Below, one piece after another: positions 57,271 to 64,000 of a stretch of DNA of 64,000 nt (position 1 is its first letter; each line of letters starts with the position of its first letter). This stretch comes from Hamadaea sp013361475 (lineage in GTDB: Bacteria; Actinomycetota; Actinomycetes; Mycobacteriales; Micromonosporaceae), in contig NZ_JBFAHM010000010.1 of assembly GCF_040654195.1 (NCBI RefSeq), positions 310,001 to 374,000 on the forward strand, in the 5' to 3' direction. A program made the position numbers and the translations under genes. Below the pieces are notes generated by a model. The model was not told the origin of the DNA. It was given only the letters and a program-made list of their open reading frames with translations, and ran no database searches.

Positions 57271-58623
57271 TCAGGCGGGTGGGATGTTCTGGTTGCGCCG
57301 GAACAGGTTCTCCGGGTCGTACTGACGCTTGGCGGCCACGAGACGGTCGAAGGTCGCCCCCGGGTACGCGGCCCGCACCCGGTCCGGGTTGTCCTCGTCA
57401 CTCACGAACCCGACGTACGCCCGGGGCGTACCGGTTTCGAGCTGGTCCCGGAACGCCGTGACCCACTCCTGCTTGGCGATCCGGTCGGCCGGGCTGGTGT
57501 ACAAGGCCGCCAGGTTGACCATGTATGCCGCGTCCCGGTGGGCGAACGCGGTCGCGTCGGCCGGAACGCGGGCCACCGCCCCGCCGAGCGGCCGGATCTG
57601 GGTGACCCGCATCGGCGCGTCGCACTCCGTGAGCTGCTTGAGGATCGTGTCGACGGCCGCGCCGTCCAGCGAGTCGACGAACATGTTCTCACCGACCGCG
57701 GTCGGGCGAAAGGACGCTTCCTCCGGCGGGAACATCTCGGCGTATGCCATCGGCCGCACGGAGTCCATGATCGGGGTGGCCAGCGCCCGCAGCTGGCCGA
57801 GGATCTGCTCCGCCCCGTCGGCTGGGCCGGCCCACCCGAGCAGGGTCATCACCACGAGTCGGCCACGCACTTCTTCCGGGATGAACGGCGCGGGCGGCGC
57901 GGTCATCACGTTGATGATGGCCGACAGCTCCTCCGGCGCGGCCGAGGTGATCGCGATCGCGCCCGTGATCACCTCGGGCGTCGCGGGCTGCATGAGCATG
58001 CCGCCGACGAAGTCGCCGAGCTCGTGCAGGCGGTAGTGGAACTTCGTGACGACGCCGAAGTTGCCGCCGCCGCCCCGGATCGCCCAGAACAGCTCCGGAT
58101 GGTTCTCGGCGTCCACCCGCAGGATCCGGCCGTCGGCGGTGACCACCTCGGCCGCGAGCAGGTTGTCGATGGTCAGGCCGAATTTGCGCGCCAGGAAGCC
58201 GATCCCGCCGCCGACGGTGATGCCGCCGATCCCGACGGAGCCCGTGTCGCCGAACCCGGTGGCGAATCCGTGCTGACCGACCGCCTCGGTGTATTCCCCA
58301 GCGGTCAGGCCCGAGCCGGCCCACGCCGTCTTGCCGTCCGCGTCGATCTCCAAGGACTTCAGTGTGCGTACGTCGAGGACGATGCCGTCGTCGACCGCGC
58401 TGTGCCCGGCACCGCTGTGCCCGCCGCACCGCACCGCCAGTGGCAGCCCCGACTCGCGGGCCACGGCGAGGGCGGTCGCCACGTCGTCGGCGTCGACCGG
58501 TCGCAGGATGACCGCGGGCCGCCGGTCGACATCCCCCGCGACGACCTGCCGCAGCTCGTCGTATGCGGAGTCGGCCGGCCGAACCACTTCGCCACGGAAT
58601 GTGTCTGGAATCGAAAGCTCCAT
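57271..58623 (-). CDS. FAD-linked oxidase (BBE-type)
   Basis: A 450-residue flavoprotein of the berberine-bridge/PCMH type. RCGGHSGAGHSAVDDG carries the histidine that attaches FAD, FGDTGSVGIGGITVGGGIGFLARKFGLTIDN the FAD-binding stretch, and the C-terminal RQYDPENLFRRNQNIP matches the BBE motif. It oxidises alcohols, sugars or secondary metabolites; the substrate is unknown. ATG at 58623. Confidence 0.92.
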   Translation of the reverse strand: MELSIPDTFRGEVVRPADSAYDELRQVVAGDVDRRPAVILRPVDADDVATALAVARESGLPLAVRCGGHSGAGHSAVDDGIVLDVRTLKSLEIDADGKTAWAGSGLTAGEYTEAVGQHGFATGFGDTGSVGIGGITVGGGIGFLARKFGLTIDNLLAAEVVTADGRILRVDAENHPELFWAIRGGGGNFGVVTKFHYRLHELGDFVGGMLMQPATPEVITGAIAITSAAPEELSAIINVMTAPPAPFIPEEVRGRLVVMTLLGWAGPADGAEQILGQLRALATPIMDSVRPMAYAEMFPPEEASFRPTAVGENMFVDSLDGAAVDTILKQLTECDAPMRVTQIRPLGGAVARVPADATAFAHRDAAYMVNLAALYTSPADRIAKQEWVTAFRDQLETGTPRAYVGFVSDEDNPDRVRAAYPGATFDRLVAAKRQYDPENLFRRNQNIPPA

Positions 58624-58695
58624 GTGACGGGATTCTGCCGAGGCCCCCCGACATTCGGAGCCGAACCGCCGCATCAGTCAGGCATTTACATTCTC

Positions 58696-58708
58696 AGTAA
58701 GGTTTACT
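58696..58708. promoter_or_regulatory. AT-rich dyad upstream of the chitinase gene
   Basis: AGTAA-GGT-TTACT is a 13-bp dyad twelve bases before the chitinase ATG in an unusually AT-rich stretch. The gene has no Shine-Dalgarno, so the dyad may overlap a near-leaderless promoter. Confidence 0.5.
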
Positions 58709-58720
58709 AATAATTATCGG

Positions 58721-60748
58721 ATGAAGAAGCTTCGATCTATCGCGGTTGCGGGGGTCCTCGCCGTTCTGGGGGCGACGGTGTCGGTCAGCACCCCGGCGTA
58801 CGCGGCGAACCTGCTCGCCAATCCGGGCTTCGAAAGCGGAGCCCTGAGCCCCTGGAGCTGCGGCTCGGGCTCGGTGGTGAGCACACCCGTCCACAGTGGC
58901 GCCAAGGCGCTCGCCGGCGCGGCCTCGGCGTCGGACAACGCGCAGTGCACGCAGACCGTCGCCGTGCTGCCCAACACGGCGTACTCGCTCACCGGGTGGG
59001 TGCGCGGAAACTACGTCTACCTCGGCATCGTCGGCGGCGCGTCGACGTGGACGCCGTCCGCCGCGGCGTACACGCAGCTCACGGTGGCCTTCACGACGAC
59101 GGCGTCGCAGACGAGCGTGCAGGTGTTCACGCACGGCTGGTACGGCCAGGGCACCTACTACGCCGACGACATCTCCCTCGACGGTCCGGGCGGCTCCAGC
59201 GTCCCCGGTACGCCCGGCGCCCCCTCCGCCGGCACGGTCACCGACACCTCGATCGCCCTGTCCTGGGGCGCGGCCTCGGGCACGGTCACCGGGTACCGGG
59301 TCTACGAAGGCAGCACCCTGGTCGCGACGGTCACCGGGACCAGCGCCACGATCAGCGGGCTGACCAAGTGCACGAGCCACACCTACACCGTCGCGGCGTA
59401 CAACTCGGTCGGCGAGAGCGCCAAGAGCGGCGGCACGAGCGCCACGACCACGGGCTGCACCACGGTTCCGCCTGTCCCCAGTGGACTGTCTATCACCGGT
59501 TCCACCACGAACTCCCTCTCCCTGGGCTGGACGGCATCGGCCGGCGCGACCGGGTACCGGGTCTACGAGGGCACCACGCTCGTCACCACCGTCAGCGGCA
59601 CGACGGCGACCGTGGGGAGCCTGAGCGCTTGCAGCAGTCACAGTTACAGCGTTTCGGCGTACAACTCGAACGGCGAGAGCGCGAAGAGCGCGACCGTGAG
59701 CGGCACGACCACCGGATGCTCCACCGGTCTGCCGCGACACGCGCTGATCGGCTATCTCCACGCGAGCTTCGCGAACGGGTCCGGGTACATGAAGATGGCC
59801 GACGTGCCGGACGCCTGGGACATCATCAATTTGGCCTTCGGCGAGCCGACCTCGGTGACCTCGGGTGACATCCGCTTCCAGCTGTGCCCGGTCAGCGAAT
59901 GCCCGGGCGTCGAGACCGAGGCGCAGTTCATCGCGGCCATCCGGGCCAAGCAGGCCGCGGGCAAGAAGGTGCTGCTGTCCATCGGCGGGCAGAACGGCCA
60001 GGTCCAGCTCACCACGACCGGCGCCCGGGACACCTTCGTCAGCTCCGTGAGCGCCATCATCGACCGATACGGACTCGACGGGCTCGACGTCGACTTCGAA
60101 GGCCATTCGCTCACCCTCAACGCGGGTGACAACAACGTGGCCAGCCCGACCACGCCGGTCATCGTCAACCTGATCTCGGCGCTGCGCACACTGAAGAGCC
60201 GCTACGGTTCCGGATTCGTGCTGACCATGGCGCCCGAGACCTTCTTCGTGCAGCTCGGCTACCAGTTCTACGGCGGCAACTGCGCGGGCTGCGACCGCCG
60301 CGCGGGCGCCTACCTGCCGGTGATCTACGCGCTGCGCAACGACATCACGGTCCTGCACGTGCAGGACTACAACTCCGGCCCGATCATGGGCCTGGACAAC
60401 CAGTACCACACCATGGGCGGCGCGGACTTCCACATCGCGATGACCGACATGCTCGCCGCCGGATTCCCGGTCGCGGGCACCGGCTTCACCTTCCCCGCGC
60501 TGCGCGAGGACCAGATCGCCTTCGGCACCCCGGCCGCGGTCAGCGCGGGCAACGGGTTCATCTCACCTGCCGCGATCCACCAGGCCTTGGACTGTCTGGT
60601 ACGCGGAACGAACTGCGGCGGTTACACCCTGCGAGGCGGAACCTCGCCGGCGTTGCGGGGTCTCATGACCTGGTCGATCAACTGGGACCGCTACTACGGC
60701 TGGGAGTTCATGAACAGCCACGAGCCCTACCTGAACGCCCTCCCCTGA
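58721..60748 (+). CDS. secreted GH18 chitinase with carbohydrate-binding and Fn3 modules
   Basis: A 675-residue exported enzyme. Signal peptide about 1-28; a carbohydrate-binding module about 30-165 (LLANPGFESGALSPWSC); two fibronectin-III modules about 168-245 and 250-335, each with the repeat GYRVYEG and TYTVAAYNS/SYSVSAYNS; GH18 barrel about 342-675. The catalytic motif is DGLDVDFE with E460 as the acid, all residues present. It degrades chitin outside the cell. ATG at 58721; the ribosome site is absent. Confidence 0.94.
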   Translation: MKKLRSIAVAGVLAVLGATVSVSTPAYAANLLANPGFESGALSPWSCGSGSVVSTPVHSGAKALAGAASASDNAQCTQTVAVLPNTAYSLTGWVRGNYVYLGIVGGASTWTPSAAAYTQLTVAFTTTASQTSVQVFTHGWYGQGTYYADDISLDGPGGSSVPGTPGAPSAGTVTDTSIALSWGAASGTVTGYRVYEGSTLVATVTGTSATISGLTKCTSHTYTVAAYNSVGESAKSGGTSATTTGCTTVPPVPSGLSITGSTTNSLSLGWTASAGATGYRVYEGTTLVTTVSGTTATVGSLSACSSHSYSVSAYNSNGESAKSATVSGTTTGCSTGLPRHALIGYLHASFANGSGYMKMADVPDAWDIINLAFGEPTSVTSGDIRFQLCPVSECPGVETEAQFIAAIRAKQAAGKKVLLSIGGQNGQVQLTTTGARDTFVSSVSAIIDRYGLDGLDVDFEGHSLTLNAGDNNVASPTTPVIVNLISALRTLKSRYGSGFVLTMAPETFFVQLGYQFYGGNCAGCDRRAGAYLPVIYALRNDITVLHVQDYNSGPIMGLDNQYHTMGGADFHIAMTDMLAAGFPVAGTGFTFPALREDQIAFGTPAAVSAGNGFISPAAIHQALDCLVRGTNCGGYTLRGGTSPALRGLMTWSINWDRYYGWEFMNSHEPYLNALP

Positions 60749-60758
60749 CGCTGGACGG

Positions 60759-60820
60759 CTGCAGATCACGGTTGTACATGCTTCCCCGAGCGGATTGGCC
60801 GGCGCAACCGTGATCTGCAG
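60759..60820. terminator. Chitinase terminator hairpin
   Basis: CTGCAGATCACGGTTG (60759-60774) pairs perfectly with CAACCGTGATCTGCAG (60805-60820) over 16 bp with a 30-base loop, eleven bases past the stop codon. Confidence 0.75.
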
Positions 60821-60850
60821 GGTCGGCAGCCAGCCCCTACGCTGTCGGCC

Positions 60851-62572
60851 ATGCGTGCGTTGCGACTGGCCCCGGCGGTGGTCGCCCTGCTGCTGGTGCG
60901 TACGGGGTGGCATGTGCTCGCCGACGCCGACGCCCGGGTGGCCGACGGTGTGCTGACCTTCGGCCGGGACGACTGGTTCATCACGATCGTCCTCGGGCTC
61001 GGCTGGACGATCACGGTGCTGACCGGAGTGGCCTTGCTCGACGGCGGCCCCCGGCCGCTGCGCCGGGCGCTGCACGCGCTGCCGGTCGCCTTGACCGGGG
61101 TGGCGGCGTACGTGGTGCCGCTGATCATCTGCGGAGTGTTGACCGGCCTGCTCCTCCCCGGCGAACCCCTGGTCGTGGTGTTCGTCGTGACCGTCGTCGC
61201 GATCATCCTCATCGGAGTCGCGACCAACTTCGCCCTCTCCGCCACCGTCGCGGTCGTCGAACAGGCCGGCTTCGCCGCCTTGGCCACCTACGCCGAGCTG
61301 CGCGGCAAACGCTGGGACATGGGCGTCCTGTTCGCCTTCGGGGTCGTCGCGCCCGTCGCCGCGGTGATCCTGCCGAATCGGTTCCTCCACCCGGCGTCCG
61401 TGCCGACGGGGTTGGCCGTGGACCTGCTGCTCACCCTGGTCGCGGCGACGGCGGTGATGCTTCCGGCGATCACGCTGCTGGAGATCTATCGGCGTACGCG
61501 CCCGATCCCGGAGCTCGCCCCGCGCGCGACGGCTGGGCCGAGCCGGGCCGCCCTGATCACGGCGGTCGCCATCCTTCTGCTGCCCACCGCGGTCAGCGGT
61601 GCGATCGTGGCCGGCCACGTGCTCACCCGGGTGCACCACGAACTCCGCGACGGCGGCTCGGTGCTCGCCGTCGAGTGGCCGGCGGGTCGCCCTCCGGTGC
61701 TCGTGACCTCGGATGGAATCGAAGACTGCCTCGACGACCACTGTTCGGCGACCCGGCTCACCGAGGTTCCGGTCATGACCTCGCCGGCCGGCGTCGCCAC
61801 GCGTCGTGACGCCACGGTGGCCGTCCTGTCACAGGGGCTGCTGACCGTCTGCGATCCCGCCCGGCACTGCACCGGCGGCCGTGCGGCCGGTCGGATCGAA
61901 CTGCTGAACGACGCCACGGTGACCGCCGTCGTCGCGCCTGAGTCGGGTGGGATCGTGCTGGCCAAGGCCACCCCGCACGGAACCTCCGGCGATCGGCGAC
62001 TGACGCTGATCCGATGTGCGGACGATTCGTGTCGCGCGGGCACGAGCGTGGACCTGGGAACGGTCGCTCCCGCCCCGGCCGACGGCGACGTTCGAGAAGC
62101 CCTAGCCGCTGGAGTCGACGGGCGCGGACGGCTCTTCGTCGTCTACCGCGCCACCGGGGGTCAGGGCTTCCTCGGCTGGTGCGTACGCCCGGACTGTGCC
62201 CAGACCAAGGTCATCCGGCAAGGCGAGACCGACGCGGACGCGCCCACCCTCGACGACCTCCTCCGCGTACGCCAAGTCGGCGGCGTACGCCTGTGTTCCT
62301 TCACGACCTGTCATGGGCTCATGCCGGCGGTGGTCGCGGCACGGCCCGGCGGCGGGTACTACGCCGTCCTCGCCGACCCCGCCGGACCCGACGACCTCCG
62401 CCTCATCCGCTGCCCTGACCCGTCGTGCGACCGCTACGTCCACGTCGCGCCGCTGACGCGGGACCACGGCCAGGCCGAGCGCTGGATGATCACCGTCAGC
62501 CCCGAGGGTCGGGTCCTGGTGACCAAGCCGGGCGAGTCGCCGTCCGTGATCATCACCGTCGACCCGGCGTGA
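60851..62572 (+). CDS. membrane protein with Cys-repeat external domain
   Basis: A 573-residue protein. Residues about 1-260 hold seven or so transmembrane segments (FITIVLGLGWTITVLTGVALL, VVFVVTVVAIILIGVAT, LLLTLVAATAVMLPAITLLE, AALITAVAILLLPTAVSGAIV). The external C-terminal part (about 265-573) repeats a short module with two cysteines, mostly C-x4-C: CLDDHC, CDPARHC (C-x5-C), CADDSC, CVRPDC, CSFTTC and CPDPSC, each in a beta-strand context such as LTLIRC or LRLIRC. Probably a disulphide-pinned beta-propeller. I do not recognise the family. ATG at 60851. Confidence 0.78.
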   Translation: MRALRLAPAVVALLLVRTGWHVLADADARVADGVLTFGRDDWFITIVLGLGWTITVLTGVALLDGGPRPLRRALHALPVALTGVAAYVVPLIICGVLTGLLLPGEPLVVVFVVTVVAIILIGVATNFALSATVAVVEQAGFAALATYAELRGKRWDMGVLFAFGVVAPVAAVILPNRFLHPASVPTGLAVDLLLTLVAATAVMLPAITLLEIYRRTRPIPELAPRATAGPSRAALITAVAILLLPTAVSGAIVAGHVLTRVHHELRDGGSVLAVEWPAGRPPVLVTSDGIEDCLDDHCSATRLTEVPVMTSPAGVATRRDATVAVLSQGLLTVCDPARHCTGGRAAGRIELLNDATVTAVVAPESGGIVLAKATPHGTSGDRRLTLIRCADDSCRAGTSVDLGTVAPAPADGDVREALAAGVDGRGRLFVVYRATGGQGFLGWCVRPDCAQTKVIRQGETDADAPTLDDLLRVRQVGGVRLCSFTTCHGLMPAVVAARPGGGYYAVLADPAGPDDLRLIRCPDPSCDRYVHVAPLTRDHGQAERWMITVSPEGRVLVTKPGESPSVIITVDPA

Positions 62573-62588
62573 TCCGGCCGTGCGTTTG

Positions 62589-62651
62589 CGCTGGATCAGG
62601 GATCCGGGTCGAATCTTGGGCCAAGATTCGACCGAGAACCCTGATCCAGCG
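62589..62651. repeat. Family A palindromic repeat, copy 5
   Basis: 63 bases with the standard arms, one base different from copy 4. It lies between two genes on the plus strand, 17 bases after the stop of the Cys-repeat membrane protein, consistent with termination. Confidence 0.88.
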
Positions 62652-62752
62652 CGAAGGCGCGGCGCGGCGCGGCGCGCGGCGCGCGGCGCGAAAGGCAGCG
62701 AAAGCGGAAGGTGAGGGCAGAGGCAACGGGTGACTGGGGTCACACGCGGGTA

Positions 62753-62779
62753 TGTCACTTTTCAGGAGGCTGCCCTGTC
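62753..62779 (+). promoter_or_regulatory. Candidate ECF41-type promoter
   Basis: TGTCACT (62753-62759), exactly 16 bases, then TGTC (62776-62779). ECF41 sigma factors use TGTCACA-N16-CGTC, so two positions differ. The transcript would start close to the ATG at 62788, giving a leaderless mRNA. A sigma gene that looks like ECF41 follows the regulated gene. Confidence 0.55.
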
Positions 62780-62787
62780 CCGTGGGC

Positions 62788-63702
62788 ATGACCGAGATGA
62801 AGAACCAGACCGTGATCGTGGCCGGAGCCAGCGGTGTCTTCGGCCGCCACATCCGCCACGCCCTCGCCGACGCCGGGCACACCGTGCTGGGGCTCGGCCG
62901 GGGCGAGCACAACGAGATCCGGGGCGACCTGCTCGATCGGGAGGGTCTGCTCCGGGCGTTCGCGGGGGTCCAAGCCGACACCGTGGTGCATGCGGCGACT
63001 GCGTTGAAGAAGCCGCCGATGACCCACAAGGGCATGTACGGCACGGACGATCTGCGAATCGCGGGGACCGCGAATCTGCTCGAAGCCGCCAAGCTTGCGG
63101 GCGTACGCCGGTTCGTCGGCGAGAACATCGTCTTCGGCTACGGCTACCGCGACTTCGGTGACCGGGTGTTGACCGAGGCCGACGAGTTCGGGGTGACCGA
63201 CCCGGACGCCGGGTTCAATCGTCACCTGGAGGGCATGCGAGAGAAGGAGAACTTGGCGCTGGCGTCGGGGCTGGAAGCCGTCTCGCTCCGGTTCGGCCTG
63301 TTCTACGGGCCGGGCGCGACCGAAACGATGGTGCAGATGCTGCGCAAACGACAGATGCCGACGTTCAACGACCACGGCCGCGTGCTGCCGTGGACGCACC
63401 TGGACAGCGCGGCGAACGCCGTCGTCGCGGCGATCGAAGCGGACCGGCCGAGCGCGGCGTACAACGTCGTGGACGCCGAGAAGGGCTTCGGCGGCATGAT
63501 CAGGGCGATCGCCCACGCGTTCGACGCGCCGAAGCCGTTCACCGCGCCGACCTGGATGATGGCGGTCGCGCCTTACATGTACCGCGCGCTGCACATCAAC
63601 CTGCGCGTGTCGAGCGACAAGGCTCGCGCGGAACTCGGCTGGCGGCCGGAGTACACCACCGTCGAGGAGGGTCTCCGGGCGCAGACCCTGCTGCGGGTCT
63701 AG
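62788..63702 (+). CDS. NAD-dependent epimerase/dehydratase
   Basis: A 304-residue extended-SDR protein: TVIVAGASGVFGRHIRHALADAGH binds NAD(P), VVHAATALKKPP follows the cofactor site, GENIVFGYGYRDFG is near the catalytic Tyr region and the C-terminal ELGWRPEYTTVEEGL is typical. Substrate unknown. ATG at 62788 is chosen because the best AGGAGG (62763-62768) lies too far away but a promoter-like element fits leaderless translation; an in-frame GTG at 62782 and ATG at 62752 are alternatives. It precedes a sigma factor gene by nine bases. Confidence 0.87.
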   Translation: MTEMKNQTVIVAGASGVFGRHIRHALADAGHTVLGLGRGEHNEIRGDLLDREGLLRAFAGVQADTVVHAATALKKPPMTHKGMYGTDDLRIAGTANLLEAAKLAGVRRFVGENIVFGYGYRDFGDRVLTEADEFGVTDPDAGFNRHLEGMREKENLALASGLEAVSLRFGLFYGPGATETMVQMLRKRQMPTFNDHGRVLPWTHLDSAANAVVAAIEADRPSAAYNVVDAEKGFGGMIRAIAHAFDAPKPFTAPTWMMAVAPYMYRALHINLRVSSDKARAELGWRPEYTTVEEGLRAQTLLRV

Positions 63703-63711
63703 CCTCACGAC

Positions 63712-64000
63712 ATGATCGACACGCAGGTCTTCGCCGAGCATCGGCGGCTGCTCTTCGACGTCGCGTACCGGATGACGGGGAGCGTCGCCGATGCCGAGGA
63801 CATCGTGCAGGAGGCCTGGCTGCGGTGCCGTGAGGTGGACGCGGACCAGGTCGCCAATCCGCGGGCGTACCTGGTCAAGACGATCACCAATCTTTCCCTC
63901 AACCAGCTCACCTCCGCCCGTGCCCGGCGCGAGACCTACGTCGGGCCGTGGCTGCCCGAGCCGGTTCTCACCACGCCCGACGCGGGACAGGAGGTGGAGA
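63712..64000 (+). CDS. ECF sigma factor (ECF41/SigJ-like), partial
   Basis: The first 96 residues of a sigma-70 factor cut off by the window end. FAEHRRLLFDVAYRMTGSVADAEDIVQEAWLRCREVDADQVANPRAYLVKTITNLSLNQLTSARARRETYVGPWLPEP is sigma region 2 and the linker; the GPWLPEP motif is characteristic of the ECF41/SigJ group. ECF41 genes neighbour carboxymuconolactone decarboxylase, oxidoreductase or epimerase genes, which this one does. The C-terminal SnoaL-like domain of that group lies beyond the window. ATG at 63712. Confidence 0.88.
   Translation, partial: MIDTQVFAEHRRLLFDVAYRMTGSVADAEDIVQEAWLRCREVDADQVANPRAYLVKTITNLSLNQLTSARARRETYVGPWLPEPVLTTPDAGQEVE

Noticed and set aside
57271..63702. A secondary-metabolite gene cluster built from the FAD oxidase, epimerase and membrane protein
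   Set aside because: No core biosynthetic gene (PKS, NRPS, terpene or RiPP) is present, and the genes are on different strands with separate terminators.

Overview
The window is chromosomal DNA of a high-GC actinobacterium (about 70% G+C by eye, very little non-coding space, many GTG starts). A mycothiol-conjugate amidase-type gene, a GerW-type protein, secreted glycanases with CBM2 modules, a streptogrisin-type protease and the abundance of GTACGC/GCGTAC strings suggest a filamentous actinomycete. Micromonosporaceae is my best guess, but this is inference. There is no prophage, CRISPR array or insertion sequence. One run of ten Ns (1351-1360) marks an assembly gap.

Layout. 1-7.3 kb: VOC protein, methyltransferase, a decayed TetR gene, signal peptidase I, a DUF2089/SHOCT-like operon, a MazG-like hydrolase, and an FMN reductase/YczE pair facing a MarR regulator across two operators. 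7.4-10 kb: a GAF protein and a PAS-GGNEF-EAL c-di-GMP protein. 10-17 kb: Mca-type amidase, an MFS transporter, a secreted C39-like peptidase, a lipoprotein, a phosphotransferase and a CAT-anticodon tRNA. 17-24 kb: a xylan-utilisation locus (GH3, LacI regulator, CE1-CBM2 esterase, GH10-Fn3-CBM2 xylanase) with shared operator-like dyads. 24-29 kb: NlpC/P60 endopeptidase, HTH membrane protein, GerW-type protein, tRNA-Asn, EboE. 29.6-32.2 kb: an ABC-2 exporter operon. 32-40 kb: S1 protease, then housekeeping genes (dnaG, dgt, ppdK). 40.5-44.2 kb: a regulatory island with a HipA-like kinase/DUF3037 pair facing an XRE-ImmA/IrrE-membrane protein operon, and a candidate structured small RNA. 44.3-52.5 kb: MFS/ArsR pair, GH71-like lipoprotein, phosphoesterase, beta-propeller protein, TetR/FAD-monooxygenase pair, candidate small transcript, GNAT. 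52.6-64 kb: DUF402 and NRDE proteins, YceI, XdhC-like protein, DusB-family protein, FAD oxidase, GH18 chitinase, a Cys-repeat membrane protein, and an epimerase followed by an ECF41-like sigma factor cut by the window end.

Gene groups that act together: the xylan locus (exported xylanase and esterase cleave xylan, an intracellular GH3 finishes the oligosaccharides, and LacI controls expression); the ABC exporter; the translationally coupled XRE-peptidase-membrane operon; the epimerase/sigma pair, with a promoter resembling that of ECF41 sigma factors; and several divergent regulator-target pairs (MarR, ArsR, TetR) with dyad operators between them.

Three families of dispersed palindromic intergenic repeats run through the window. 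Family A (five copies) begins CGCTGGATCAGGG and shows compensatory changes between arms. Family B (three copies) contains TTCATGATC dyads. Family C (two copies) is built from self-complementary TTATCCGGGATAA blocks. They mostly sit at gene 3' ends; one A copy encodes the C-terminus of a TetR protein.
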